From contig NZ_JACHZR010000001.1 of the NCBI RefSeq assembly GCF_014193695.1, positions 719,309 through 783,308 of the forward strand: a DNA stretch of 64,000 nt, written 5' to 3'. The translations under genes were made by a program, and so were the position numbers. The stretch is from Rhizobium sp. BK316 (GTDB taxonomy: Bacteria; Pseudomonadota; Alphaproteobacteria; Rhizobiales; Rhizobiaceae). Shown here in pieces: positions 25,964 through 35,301 of the stretch. The first letter of the stretch is position 1. Every line of letters starts with the position of its first letter. The notes under the pieces are model-generated. The model ran no database searches. It was not told where the DNA came from and was given only the letters and a program-made list of their open reading frames with translations.

Positions 25964-26026
25964 GGGGCTGCCTTGGCCGATGCCTGAGCAGCCCCTGCCG
26001 GGAGGAAAGTCTTGGACGGCCGGCAG
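25964..26026 (-). other. Two hairpins between binding-protein and permease genes
   Basis: Perfect 8-bp stem GGGGCTGC/GCAGCCCC (25964-25971 with 25988-25995), and 7-bp stem CTGCCGG/CCGGCAG (25995-26001 with 26020-26026). Such intercistronic structures after a binding-protein gene usually stabilise the upstream message or attenuate permease expression. Confidence 0.55.
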
Positions 26027-26047
26027 GCCATCCGGTGATGCGGGAGA

Positions 26048-27280
26048 TCAGCCGAGAACCGCCTTGATCTTGTCGGCAGCCTGATCAAGCGCATCCTTCG
26101 GGCTCATCTGGCCGGTCAGCGCGGCCTGAATGGCGTCCTGGATCGCCTTGGAGATCTTCGGCCACTGCGGATGCGGACCGCGCGGCTTGGCATATTTCAG
26201 CTGCTCGAGGAAGACCTTCAGCGCGGCATCCTTGAGCGGCTGGCCGGTCTCGGGGATCGAGATGTCGGAACGGGCCGGAAGCTGGCCGAAGTTCTTGAAC
26301 ATCTTGTCGTCCTGCGAGGCGAAATATTCGAGCGCCTTGAAGGCTTCGGCCGGATGTTTGGTGGTCGAGAAGATCGCCCAGTTGAAATCACCCATGGCCG
26401 AAGAGCGTTCAGCACCTTCCTTCGGAACCGGCAGCAGCGTGACGCCCCAGTCGAACTTGGCTTCCTTCATCATGCGGTCCAGTTCCCAGGGACCGGAGAT
26501 CGCCATGGCGGCATTGCCGGAATTGAAGGTGCCGGTCGAATCCCACTGGCCGCGGGTCAGCGTATCGGGCGAGGCGAGCTTCTCGTCCATGATCGTCTTC
26601 CAGACTTCGAGTGCCTTGACCGCGCCGTCGGCATTGATGTGCTCATAGCTGCCGCCGCCCATCTGCGCCCAGGGCAGGAACTGGAAAGTGCCTTCCTCAT
26701 TAGCCTTGGCCGAGAAGGCGAGACCATAGACGTTCTTTGCCGGATCCGTCAGCTTGCGTGCGTCCTCGACGAGCTCGTCCCAGGTCTGCGGCGGCTTGTT
26801 CGGATCGAGGCCCTTCGCCTTGAACATGTCCTTGTTGTAGTAAAGCGCGATCGTATTCGTCGCCTTCGGTACGCCGAAATATTTGCCGTCCCACTCGACC
26901 GATTTCAGCGGTCCGGGGAAATAATTCTCGGGCTTGATGACCTTCGAATTCTTGATCATGTCGGAGATATCAAGGAAGGCGCCACGCGAAGAAAACAGCG
27001 CATGCTCGGGATTGTCGACAGCGATGATATCGGGCGCCTGGCCGGTGGCATAGGCGCGCATCGCTTCGGTAACGACGTCATCGAACTGAATCAGGCGATA
27101 TTCGATGGTGATGCCGTTATGCTGATCGTTGAATTCCTTGACCAGGGTCGGCGCCGGCTGGGTATCCTTGTCCAACGACCAGAGCGTCAGCTTGACGTCT
27201 TCCGCCTTGGCGGAAAGGCCGAAGAGCGAGACGCCTGCAAGAGCCAGCACGCCCAGAACTGCGAATTTGCGGATAGCCAT
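26048..27280 (-). CDS. Extracellular sugar-binding protein (family 1)
   Basis: A 410-residue periplasmic solute-binding protein for the ABC transporter encoded downstream. The signal peptide is [27 protein letters not shown]. Family-1 features are [70 protein letters not shown] and the helical C-terminus with [15 protein letters not shown]. The ligand cannot be read directly; neighbours suggest a monosaccharide or polyol later isomerised and oxidised. A strong AGGAGGAG stands before the ATG. Confidence 0.93.
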   Translation of the reverse strand: MAIRKFAVLGVLALAGVSLFGLSAKAEDVKLTLWSLDKDTQPAPTLVKEFNDQHNGITIEYRLIQFDDVVTEAMRAYATGQAPDIIAVDNPEHALFSSRGAFLDISDMIKNSKVIKPENYFPGPLKSVEWDGKYFGVPKATNTIALYYNKDMFKAKGLDPNKPPQTWDELVEDARKLTDPAKNVYGLAFSAKANEEGTFQFLPWAQMGGGSYEHINADGAVKALEVWKTIMDEKLASPDTLTRGQWDSTGTFNSGNAAMAISGPWELDRMMKEAKFDWGVTLLPVPKEGAERSSAMGDFNWAIFSTTKHPAEAFKALEYFASQDDKMFKNFGQLPARSDISIPETGQPLKDAALKVFLEQLKYAKPRGPHPQWPKISKAIQDAIQAALTGQMSPKDALDQAADKIKAVLG

Positions 27281-27345
27281 GGTTCTCCTCCTTTGTGGTT
27301 ATCCTTGCGATGGCCGGCGATTTCCTCCACGCCGACCATATTCAC

Positions 27346-28248
27346 TCACACCGGATCGACGACGAAATCGCCACCCCGGGCATGTTTCAGATGATTGAGT
27401 GCATAGACCTGACCGGTCATTTCCAGGGCGTCGCGATAGACCGGATCATGCCAGCCCTCGATGTCGATGGAGCCGGACCAGCCGGCAAGCCGCAGTTCGG
27501 AAATGATATCTGTCCAGTTGCTGTCGCCAAAGCCCGGCGTGCGCATGAAGACGAACTTCTCCTTGCCGAAGATGCCGTGCTCCTTGATAACATCCCAACG
27601 GATCGTCGCATCCTTGCCGTGGACGTGGAAGATCTTGCTCGCCCATTTGCGGATCTGCGGCAGCGGTTCGATCAGATAGACCATCTGATGGCAAGGCTCC
27701 CATTCGAGGCCGATATTGTCATCAGGCGTCTCGTTGAAGATCAGTTCCCAGGCATCGGGATTATGGGCAATGTTCCAGTCGCCGGTCGCCCAATTGCCAT
27801 CCATGGCGCAATTTTCGAAAGCGATCTTGATGCCCTTGTCGGCTGCACGCTTGGCAAGCTCACTCCAGACCTGTTTGTAGCGCGGCAGGCTGTCGGTCAG
27901 CGGCTTATTGCGGATGCGACCGGTGAAGCCGGCAACGCAGGTAGCGCCGAAATGATGGGCGTTGTCGATACAATCCTTCCAGCCCTGCAGTGTCTGCAGG
28001 TCCATCTCGGTCTCCTCGAGCGGATTACCGAACATGCCGAGCGTTGAAATCGTGATGTCGCGATCGCCGATAGCGTCCACGCTGCGCTTGCCGAGTTCGG
28101 CAAGATCCTGGCCGTTGGTCGTCTGCCAGAAGAAGGGCTCGAAGCTCTCGAAACCCATATCGGCGATCTGCGCTATGCGCTTGTCGGCGCCGCCCTTCGA
28201 GGCGCTGACCATGGTACCGATGCGAATGGCTTTGGCGGGGTTGCTCAC
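27346..28248 (-). CDS. Sugar phosphate isomerase/epimerase (xylose isomerase-like TIM barrel)
   Basis: A 300-residue enzyme of the AP-endonuclease 2/xylose isomerase-like barrel family. Metal-ligand candidates are in IAFENCAMDGN, IGLEWEPCHQM, IFHVHGKDATI and GSIDIEGWHDP, the E/D/H/E pattern of this family. It probably epimerises or isomerises the imported sugar or inositol derivative. It lies between the dehydrogenase and the binding-protein gene in one operon; 11 nt separate it from the dehydrogenase stop. Confidence 0.88.
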   Translation of the reverse strand: MSNPAKAIRIGTMVSASKGGADKRIAQIADMGFESFEPFFWQTTNGQDLAELGKRSVDAIGDRDITISTLGMFGNPLEETEMDLQTLQGWKDCIDNAHHFGATCVAGFTGRIRNKPLTDSLPRYKQVWSELAKRAADKGIKIAFENCAMDGNWATGDWNIAHNPDAWELIFNETPDDNIGLEWEPCHQMVYLIEPLPQIRKWASKIFHVHGKDATIRWDVIKEHGIFGKEKFVFMRTPGFGDSNWTDIISELRLAGWSGSIDIEGWHDPVYRDALEMTGQVYALNHLKHARGGDFVVDPV

Positions 28249-28259
28249 GTCATCTGTCC

Positions 28260-29294
28260 TTATGCTGAAATTTCGACGCGCCGCCCGGTCTTGGCGCTTT
28301 CGATCGCCCCGAAGACCATGGCGAGGCTTCTGATATTGTCGGAACTGACCGTCTCCGGCCGCTTGCCGGTGCGGATCGCCTCCACGAAGCTTGCAATCAC
28401 GCTGGCATGGCCATGCGTTTCGTTCTCGCGCTCAGGCGCGGGAACCTCAACGGGTGAAAAGCCATGAAGCAGGCCAGGCTCATTGCCGGAAACCGCCGCC
28501 TTGAAGCCATCATCGCCATCCCAGGTCAGCATGCCGTTCGAGCCGACAATGCGCCACTGGCTTTCCCAGCTCGTGCGCTCGCCTTCCGCGCACCAGGAGC
28601 CGCGATAGGTGAAGACGACGTCGTCGGAGAATTCGAAGGTGGCGTTGGCCGAAGCGCCGTGGCGATACCAGGAACCTTTGGGATTGCGTTCGACGCAATA
28701 GACTGCGAGCGGCTTCTTGCCAGCCACATAACGTGCCGCATCGAACGTGTGGATCGCCATGTCTAGCAAAAGGACATTGTCCATCTCTTCGCGGAACCCG
28801 CCGAAATGAGGAGCGATGAAGAAATCGCAATGAATGCCGGTCAGATCGCCGATCGCCCCGCTTTCGACGAAGCGACGCAGGCGGCGCACGCCGGAAATGA
28901 AGCGACGGTTCTGGATGATCGCATGAATCTTGCCGGTCTCGGCGGCGAGATCGATGAGTGCGGCCCCTTCAGCAAGCGAAGTCGCCATCGGCTTCTCGCT
29001 GAGCACATGGCAGCCAGCCCTCATGGCCGTCGAAACGATATCGAAACGGGCGGTCGGGATAACGACGTCGAAGACGATGTCAGCCTTGGTCTCGGCAATG
29101 ACGGCAGCGAGATCGTTACCGATGCGAGCCGCGCTCAAGCCGAATTCGTCGGCGAGCTTTTCGGCGGCGGCACGGTTGACGTCGACAAGGCCGACGATCT
29201 CGATCGCCTCAGCAAGATCAGGCGTTTCCCTGATAGCGCGCAGCCAGCCTTTGGACATAGCTCCGCACCCGCACAGAATGGCATTCAATTTCAC
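28260..29294 (-). CDS. Gfo/Idh/MocA family oxidoreductase
   Basis: A 344-residue NAD(P)-dependent sugar/polyol dehydrogenase. N-terminal nucleotide fold LNAILCGCGAMSKGWLRAI, catalytic-lysine motif SEKPMATSL, and C-terminal substrate domain with LLLDMAIHTFDAARYVAG, where the histidine of D-x-x-x-H is the usual second catalytic residue. GTG start after GGAGGAAATC. First gene of the operon that runs to 23149; two palindromic LacI-type sites lie 46-80 bp upstream. Confidence 0.92.
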   Translation of the reverse strand: MKLNAILCGCGAMSKGWLRAIRETPDLAEAIEIVGLVDVNRAAAEKLADEFGLSAARIGNDLAAVIAETKADIVFDVVIPTARFDIVSTAMRAGCHVLSEKPMATSLAEGAALIDLAAETGKIHAIIQNRRFISGVRRLRRFVESGAIGDLTGIHCDFFIAPHFGGFREEMDNVLLLDMAIHTFDAARYVAGKKPLAVYCVERNPKGSWYRHGASANATFEFSDDVVFTYRGSWCAEGERTSWESQWRIVGSNGMLTWDGDDGFKAAVSGNEPGLLHGFSPVEVPAPERENETHGHASVIASFVEAIRTGKRPETVSSDNIRSLAMVFGAIESAKTGRRVEISA

Positions 29295-29339
29295 GATTTC
29301 CTCCAGCGGTGCGTTTCAGATTTCTCCCGAAACACCTTC

Positions 29340-29374
29340 CGTAAACGTTTACGATACTAAGCGGAAACGTTTCC
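29340..29374. promoter_or_regulatory. Pair of LacI-family operators before the sugar operon
   Basis: Two perfect palindromes: CGTAAACGTTTACG at 29340-29353 and GGAAACGTTTCC at 29363-29374, centred 22 bp apart. Both carry the central AACGTT typical of LacI/GalR-family operators. They lie upstream of the dehydrogenase start (29294) and face the LacI gene at 29581. Confidence 0.8.
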
Positions 29375-29520
29375 TGCTGTCAATGCCAGCGTCGCTCGAC
29401 AAAATATTGCGAAAAATCACAATGCGAACGGGCGCTTAGGCAAAAACCTTCGGCGATGCAGCAACAAATTTTTCTCAGATTGAGTAAAAATACATTCCGC
29501 CTTCACGGCAAATGCTTTCC

Positions 29521-29532
29521 GTAAACGTTTTC
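29521..29532. promoter_or_regulatory. LacI-type operator upstream of the repressor gene
   Basis: GTAAACGTTTTC, with CC on its 5' side, repeats the half-sites of the palindromes at 29340-29374. It lies 49 bp before the repressor start, consistent with autoregulation. Confidence 0.7.
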
Positions 29533-29580
29533 CCATGGCAATAAGATGAGAGGGTCCGCCTACCGGAAGAAAGATTGCAG

Positions 29581-30621
29581 ATGAAGGGTATCCGCCAGCT
29601 CGCAGAACATCTCGATATATCGATCGGGACGGTTTCGCGTGCGCTGAACGGCAAGGCCGATGTCAATGAGGAGACCCGCAAACGCGTGCTGGCTGCCGCC
29701 GAAGAATTCGGTTACGTGGCCAATCAATCCGGCCGCAGCCTTCGTCAGGGAACGACCAATGTTATCGGCCTGATGATTGAATCCAGCAAGGAAACGGTCG
29801 AAAACAGCGACAACTTCTTCCTTGGCGTGACTGGTGGGCTACAGAGCGTGCTATCGCGCCATAAGCTCGATCTCGTCATGCTGCCCTGCCCCAGCGATGA
29901 AGACCCTTACGAATATCTGAAGCGTATGGTTGCGCGCCGGGTCGTCGATGCCATGATCATCTCCGCAACGCAACGCATCGACAAACGTATCGATTTGCTC
30001 GTCAAGGCGAAGATCCCCTTCGTCGCTCTCGGCCGCAGCTCTTCCGGCGGCGGCAACTTCACCTGGATCGACCTTGATTTCGAAGGTGTCGCGACCTGCG
30101 CCGTGGACCGGCTCGTCGGCAAGGGGCATCGCCGCATTGCGATTGCCGCACCGTCAGGGGAGATCAATCTCGGTTATATCTTCGTGGATGCCTATCGGAA
30201 GGCTTTGGAACGGCACGGGATTAAATATGATCCGGAGCTGGTTATCCGTGTGAAGTCCAGCGAACAGGGCGGCTACCGGGCCGGCGACGAGCTGCTGCGA
30301 ATCGAGGATCGACCGACAGCGATTATCCTGATCTACGAACTGATGGCAATCGGCCTCTACCGCCGCCTGGTTGAAGCCGGCATCGTCCCCGGCCGCGACC
30401 TCGCCGTCATCGGCTTCCGCGAGGAACCCCGTGCCAAATTCCTGCAGCCGACGCTCACCTGCTTCCGCATGTCGCTGCCCGACCTCGGCGCAGCACTCGC
30501 CGAAACCTTGCTTGCGGGCATGCCTGCCTATTCGGAAACCTACCGCAATAGAGTGGGCAATCGGATCTGGCCCCTAGAGCTTGCTCCGGGTGAGAGCGAT
30601 GCTTTTAGTCTGAACGGCTGA
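29581..30621 (+). CDS. LacI-family transcriptional repressor
   Basis: A 346-residue regulator. The helix-turn-helix is IRQLAEHLDISIGTVSRALNG (residues 4-24), followed by the hinge region (VANQSGRSLRQGTTNVIGL) and a periplasmic-binding-protein-like effector domain with VDAMIISATQRID, GHRRIAIAAPSGEINLGYIFVDAYRKAL and IGFREEPRAKFLQPTLTCFRMSLPDLG. It most likely represses the divergent six-gene sugar operon and its own gene through AACGTT palindromes, released by the transported sugar or a derivative. I used ATG 29581; a TTG two codons earlier is possible. Confidence 0.93.
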   Translation: MKGIRQLAEHLDISIGTVSRALNGKADVNEETRKRVLAAAEEFGYVANQSGRSLRQGTTNVIGLMIESSKETVENSDNFFLGVTGGLQSVLSRHKLDLVMLPCPSDEDPYEYLKRMVARRVVDAMIISATQRIDKRIDLLVKAKIPFVALGRSSSGGGNFTWIDLDFEGVATCAVDRLVGKGHRRIAIAAPSGEINLGYIFVDAYRKALERHGIKYDPELVIRVKSSEQGGYRAGDELLRIEDRPTAIILIYELMAIGLYRRLVEAGIVPGRDLAVIGFREEPRAKFLQPTLTCFRMSLPDLGAALAETLLAGMPAYSETYRNRVGNRIWPLELAPGESDAFSLNG

Positions 30622-30644
30622 ATATTCGAATTACACGCTGAAAC

Positions 30645-30672
30645 GAGTATGCCGCCGTACGGCGGCATACTC
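30645..30672. terminator. Bidirectional hairpin between LacI and RTX-like genes
   Basis: A perfect 12-bp stem (30645-30656 with 30661-30672) and a GTAC tetraloop lie between two converging genes. No long T-run, but the stem is strong and placed to stop both transcripts. Confidence 0.7.
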
Positions 30673-30699
30673 CCGATCTGAGAAAATCACTTCAGGTGG

Positions 30700-31656
30700 T
30701 TATGCGGTGAACCAGCCATGGAAACCGGTAGCATCCACACCACTCAGCACAATCGTTTCACCCTTATGAGCGACATCTGCACCGACGTACTTCACAACAG
30801 CGTCACCACCGAAGTCCGTCGAGGTCCAATCGCTTTCCACAGTACCCACGAGTTTGAGCTTATCCGTAGCTGCGTTGAACCCGTCGATAGTATCCGTGAT
30901 CAGAGACTTAGCCATGTCGCCCAGGTGGAATACGAACGTATCCGCCCCGCTGCTGGCGATCATGTGATCGATACCGGTGCCACCATCGACTGTCGAGGAC
31001 TTCAGATGGGTGTCCGAAAGATCGATCGTGTCGCTGCCAGCGCCGGCCTTGATGTCAACAGTTGTGTAGCGGCCATCAACAAAGCCGTTGCCGCCATTGA
31101 AGGCAGTCGCGCCGGTGATGCCGCCCGTTCCGGCAGCGCTGCCATCGTTGAAGCCTACACCCGATTTGATCGTGATTGTATCGTTACCGGCGCCGCTGTC
31201 TACGGTTACAGCATTTACCCAGCTGCTGTCATTCGTTAGCAGTGAAATGGTAACCGTGTCGTTGCCGGCACCAGTCGAAACGTTTGCACGCTTCACGTTC
31301 AGAATCTCGACGGTCGATGAGGCGCTGCCACCGAGATGGACGTCGGCCTGAACAAAATCCTTGAAATAAACATTTTCTGCACTGTCGGATTGCGCCAGAA
31401 CGTTCCTGACCGAATTCCACTTGCCGACAACATCAAAGTTGAAGGAATTCGTGTTCGGATCGAAGTCTACGGCGACCTCGCTGCCGGGACCTCCGACCAC
31501 CACAGAATCGACGTCAAAAGTCGATCCGCTCGGGCCTGTCGTTTCATGATGCTCGGTGCTGCCGTCAAGTGCGTTGGAATTCTGGGCTTCGAGGCTCAGA
31601 AGATCGGAAACGTTAGAGGCGCCACCGTTACCGAATGTGACTGTAAAACCTGCCAT
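30700..31656 (-). CDS. RTX-like calcium-binding protein, probable type I secretion substrate
   Basis: A 318-residue acidic protein without a Sec signal, rich in Asp, Gly, Thr and Ser. Degenerate nonapeptide-like motifs appear at 129-134 (GAGNDT), 155-160 (GAGNDT), 205-210 (GAGSDT) and 225-230 (GGTGID), then SGADTFVFHLGD, as in hemolysin-type calcium-binding proteins. The C-terminal ~60 residues have no cysteine and end GFHGWFTA, compatible with an uncleaved type I export signal. It is encoded just after a HlyD-type adaptor and ABC exporter on the same strand, so it is probably their dedicated substrate. Function outside the cell is unknown: adhesin-like or matrix protein is possible. Confidence 0.8.
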   Translation of the reverse strand: MAGFTVTFGNGGASNVSDLLSLEAQNSNALDGSTEHHETTGPSGSTFDVDSVVVGGPGSEVAVDFDPNTNSFNFDVVGKWNSVRNVLAQSDSAENVYFKDFVQADVHLGGSASSTVEILNVKRANVSTGAGNDTVTISLLTNDSSWVNAVTVDSGAGNDTITIKSGVGFNDGSAAGTGGITGATAFNGGNGFVDGRYTTVDIKAGAGSDTIDLSDTHLKSSTVDGGTGIDHMIASSGADTFVFHLGDMAKSLITDTIDGFNAATDKLKLVGTVESDWTSTDFGGDAVVKYVGADVAHKGETIVLSGVDATGFHGWFTA

Positions 31657-31837
31657 GAGTGTTCTCCATTGCTCCTTCGAATAAAGCTCTTAGTTGCGAC
31701 GCCCGATTCACTAACTTTAGCAGCTACAAACGCCTAACTTTACTAATAGATAAGCATAAGATTTTGGCAAGTCTGTAACAGTGACGAAAGAGATATTTGC
31801 CCGGACCCTTTTTGGGACAATGTTAGGCTTTCTAAGT

Positions 31838-33142
31838 TCACTCTTCTCGAAATGCCAATCTCAACCTGTCCTTGAAAGGCTTGGCAAAATACGAGATGAC
31901 CGTCCGGTCGGCGATCTTGATAAAAATCTCAGCAGGCATGCCCGGATAAAGGGATCCTTCGGACAGATTCTTCAGAGTGGCCATGTCCGGTGTTATGCGC
32001 AGCGTATAAAATGCTGCACCGGTTCGTGGGTCCGTCTGAAGGTCCGGCGAGATGACGGAAACCTGGCCAGCAATGTCAGGCGTCGTTGTCTGGTTGAACG
32101 CCGTAAACCGGATATCAACCGGCTGTCCCTTATAAATCTGGTCAATATCCTTCGGTGCGATGGTTGCTTCGACCTGCAACTCGTCACGCTCCGGGACGAT
32201 GAGCATCAGAACCTCACCCGGTTGCACAACTGCGTTGATATTATGAACGCCGAGCTGATAAATGCGGCCGGCAATTGGCGCACGAATTTCCAGGCGAGCG
32301 AGCTGATCCTTTGTTGCGGCCAGCCGCTCCTCGTACTCCGCGATACTCGCCTCGACGGAGGTCAGATCCTTGGAAACTTCCGATTGCCGGTCCTCGTCGA
32401 GCTGCAAGAGCTGGAGATCCAGCTCACCGATCTTGCCTTCGGTTTGCGCGCGGGCCGCGATACCCTGCCCTAATTGCCCCTCAAGTTCGGACTTGCGGCG
32501 CCTGTAGTCATTGAGCCGCTGCTGCGTGGTCAGTCCCTTCTTGAAAAGCGTATCGACTTTCTCAATATCCTCATCAACCAGCTTGACCTGATCGGAAATT
32601 GCATTGATCTGGACCGTCAGACCATCGACCTCGTCATTCAACTGTTGCTTGCGGGTCGCGACCTGTCTCTTCATACCCTCAAGCGCATTCTTGCGGCTGG
32701 TAAATAGGTTCCGTTCGCTTGCAACCAGCGTTGCGGCCGACTTGGACGTTGTTAGCTCGGACAGTTTTTCGGGAACCGTCAATTCAGACGCATGGGACGC
32801 CTCCGCCTGCAATCTCGCGCGGCGCGCATAGAGCTGCGCGAGCGTATTCTCGGCGATCGAAAGGTTTGCCTGCACAACGGTTCCATTCAACCGGACGAGC
32901 ACTTGATTGGCATCTACCCTATCGCCTTCTTTCACGTCGAGTTCGCTGACTATCCCACCGGCAAGATGCTGAATCTTCTTTGCGTTGCCCTCGACGATGA
33001 CACGGCCAGACGCAATGACCGCACTCGAAAGCTCGGTCGTCATCGCCCATCCAAAAACACCGACGACCAACCCGAATGCCAGCAGAACGACAGCCGCGAC
33101 GTGCTTGGCAAGCGGTAATTTTGCTAGATTTCGCAAACGCAT
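31838..33142 (-). CDS. Type I secretion membrane fusion protein (HlyD/PrsE type)
   Basis: A 434-residue adaptor with a cytoplasmic N-terminus, one membrane helix (VAAVVLLAFGLVVGVFGWAM, ~residues 15-35), a lipoyl segment (SGRVIVEGNAKKIQHLAGGIVSELDVKEGDRV), a long coiled-coil region (~100-290) and the HlyD C-terminal domain (VQPGEVLMLIVPERDELQVEATIAPKDIDQIYKGQPVDIRF). It joins the ABC exporter to an outer-membrane TolC protein encoded elsewhere. I set the start at 33142, where GGAG stands 6 nt upstream, 10 nt after the exporter stop. The frame upstream overlaps the exporter gene and is not needed. Confidence 0.9.
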   Translation of the reverse strand: MRLRNLAKLPLAKHVAAVVLLAFGLVVGVFGWAMTTELSSAVIASGRVIVEGNAKKIQHLAGGIVSELDVKEGDRVDANQVLVRLNGTVVQANLSIAENTLAQLYARRARLQAEASHASELTVPEKLSELTTSKSAATLVASERNLFTSRKNALEGMKRQVATRKQQLNDEVDGLTVQINAISDQVKLVDEDIEKVDTLFKKGLTTQQRLNDYRRRKSELEGQLGQGIAARAQTEGKIGELDLQLLQLDEDRQSEVSKDLTSVEASIAEYEERLAATKDQLARLEIRAPIAGRIYQLGVHNINAVVQPGEVLMLIVPERDELQVEATIAPKDIDQIYKGQPVDIRFTAFNQTTTPDIAGQVSVISPDLQTDPRTGAAFYTLRITPDMATLKNLSEGSLYPGMPAEIFIKIADRTVISYFAKPFKDRLRLAFREE

Positions 33143-33152
33143 GGCGGCTCCA

Positions 33153-34907
33153 TCACATATCGTTCGAAGCGATGGACGATCCGGCATCTTCAATCGCCCG
33201 CGGCTGATGGTCGGATGTGACCGGTCGGATATTCTGACGTAGCACCTGCCCGAAAATCTCTTCCTTCGTGCCGAACCGCTGCAACCTTCCAGCAGCGATA
33301 ACCGCGACCAAATCCACATTGGCAAGCGCACTCGGCCGATGCGCGATTACGATCACAATCCCGCCCCTTGCCCTGATATTGGCGATCGCATTGCTGAGGG
33401 CATTTTCGCCTTCCGCGTCGAGATTCGAATTTGGTTCATCCAGCACGATCAGGAACGGATCCCCATAAAGCGCGCGAGCCAGGGCGATACGCTGCTTTTG
33501 ACCCGCCGAAAGAGCTTCGCCGTTAGAACCAATCTTGGTCTTGTAGCCATCCGGCAAGTTCAGGATGAGGTCATGAACATTCGCCGCTTTAGCTGCATCG
33601 ATAATCGACGCAGCAGTCGCGTCAGGCCGGAAACGAGCAATATTCTGCGCGACCGTGCCGGCCATCAATTCCACAGTTTGCGGGAGATAACCGAGATATT
33701 GGCCGAGCTCATCCATGTCCCACTGGTCAAGGCTCGCCCCATCAAAGCGCACTTTGCCGTGACGTATTGGCCAAGCGCCGACGACAAGACGGGCAAGCGT
33801 GGATTTTCCGGATGCACTCGGTCCAATCACCCCGAGTGCGTTTCCAGCCTGCAATTCAAAGGAAACGTCCATTAGCGTAATTGCGGACCCGCCCGGCGGC
33901 GAGCCGGTTAGATTCTCGACCGAAAAGGTAAAGGCCGGTCGGGGCAAGGAAAGGGCGGCTTCCGTTTCGGGAGCGATCTCGAAAAATTTCTGAAGGCGCT
34001 TCCAACCCTGCCGGGCGGATGTGAAGCTTCGCCAGTTGCCGATTGCCTGCTCTACAGGCGCAAGAGCCTTTGCCGACAGGATTGATCCGGCGATGATACT
34101 GCCCGCCGTCGCATCGCCATTAACGACCAAGACAGCCCCAACCGCCATGACGCCGGACTGGATGATCATACGCGCCACGCGCGACGCAGCACCGTAGGTA
34201 CCCAAGATATCCGCGCCTCGCCGGCTCTGGCGTTTATACTGACCGTGCAGCTCGCGCCATATGGCCATCATAGTGCCTGACATGCCCATGGCCTGAATGG
34301 CTTCCGCGTTCCGGATGCTGCCACCTGCAAACATGTTACGCTGGCCGCGGGCACTCGCAGCGCTCTCGTTCAGCGACGCTGTGGACCAATTCGTCAGCAC
34401 CGTTATGACGACCAGGATGACTGCACCGATCAGAACGCTGACGCCGATCCACGGATGCAACATGAAACAAATAAGCAGGTAAAATGGCAGCCACGGGAAA
34501 TCGAACAACGCGTTAGGACCATTGCTCGAAAGAAATCCGCGAATTTGGTCCAGATCGGAAAGGGCCTGGAGACCGTCACCCCTGAGCTCGCCGGAGAAGG
34601 GCGTTTTGAGAAGCGCCTTATACATGCGCCTTTCAAGTTGCTGGTCCAGAATGTCGGCGACCCGGGTCAACATCTGACCTCGAACCACATCGAACCCCAT
34701 CTGAAAGCCGTAAAGCAACAGGACAAGGGCACATAAAGCAATCAGAGACGGGACGCTTTTGCTCGGCAGAATGCGGTCATAAACCTCGAGCATGAACAAT
34801 GAACCGGTCAAATGCAGCAGATTAATGAACCCGCTTGCAACCGCAACAGCAAGGAACACATGCCATATTCGCGCGAGGGACACCTTGTATATCAACCTAT
34901 TTACCAA
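33153..34907 (-). CDS. Type I secretion ABC exporter (PrsD/HlyB type)
   Basis: A 584-residue half-transporter: membrane domain (residues ~10-300, including INLLHLTGSLFMLEVYDRILPSKS, the family's classical helix 1-2 region) and nucleotide-binding domain with Walker A GPSASGKST, signature LSAGQKQRIALARAL and Walker B FLIVLDEP followed by NSNLDAEGE. It lacks an N-terminal C39-like domain, fitting PrsD/AprD exporters of RTX proteins. I chose TTG 34907, preceded by AAAGG; a GTG at 34937 is possible. It is first in an operon with the adaptor and the RTX-like protein. Confidence 0.9.
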   Translation of the reverse strand: MVNRLIYKVSLARIWHVFLAVAVASGFINLLHLTGSLFMLEVYDRILPSKSVPSLIALCALVLLLYGFQMGFDVVRGQMLTRVADILDQQLERRMYKALLKTPFSGELRGDGLQALSDLDQIRGFLSSNGPNALFDFPWLPFYLLICFMLHPWIGVSVLIGAVILVVITVLTNWSTASLNESAASARGQRNMFAGGSIRNAEAIQAMGMSGTMMAIWRELHGQYKRQSRRGADILGTYGAASRVARMIIQSGVMAVGAVLVVNGDATAGSIIAGSILSAKALAPVEQAIGNWRSFTSARQGWKRLQKFFEIAPETEAALSLPRPAFTFSVENLTGSPPGGSAITLMDVSFELQAGNALGVIGPSASGKSTLARLVVGAWPIRHGKVRFDGASLDQWDMDELGQYLGYLPQTVELMAGTVAQNIARFRPDATAASIIDAAKAANVHDLILNLPDGYKTKIGSNGEALSAGQKQRIALARALYGDPFLIVLDEPNSNLDAEGENALSNAIANIRARGGIVIVIAHRPSALANVDLVAVIAAGRLQRFGTKEEIFGQVLRQNIRPVTSDHQPRAIEDAGSSIASNDM

Positions 34908-34937
34908 AATAACGCCTTTACGCGCATTCTGATACAC

Positions 34938-35301
34938 AGGTTTACTGCATTGGAAAAGTCATCCAATGCTCATATCAAGAGTCGTCGCTCTAAAATCTCT
35001 CCGTATTTCGAGACCATTTTATAATCACTACTAAGGGTATATCGCCTTGAGCAACACGGCTACTTGAGGAATATCTTATTGGTTGTATCAATCCTGACGC
35101 AATCGGAGAATCGGCGAGATAGTTGCAATGCTGCCTTCAAAGACAGTTACCGCTGAATGTCAGCGCTGAGCGAGCGCCGTAGAGCGATATTCAGGCGACC
35201 GAGTATGATCTTTAGTCTCAAGATACGAGTCTGCAGCCGCAGTCAAACACGGTGTTCGCATTTCGCCGGGATTCTTTCAATCCTGGCCTGCCTAAGCAGC
35301 G
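34938..35301. other. Intergenic region without recognised gene
   Basis: About 360 bp, AT-richer than its neighbours at 34.9-35.1 kb. It must contain the promoter for the type I secretion operon and the 3' end of the BTLCP gene. I see no convincing coding frame, hairpin or operator. Confidence 0.5.

Noticed and set aside
26171..27394. A 407-codon plus-strand frame
   Set aside because: Antisense to the sugar-binding protein; composition is Arg/Leu/Gly-rich without motifs, as expected of a shadow frame.
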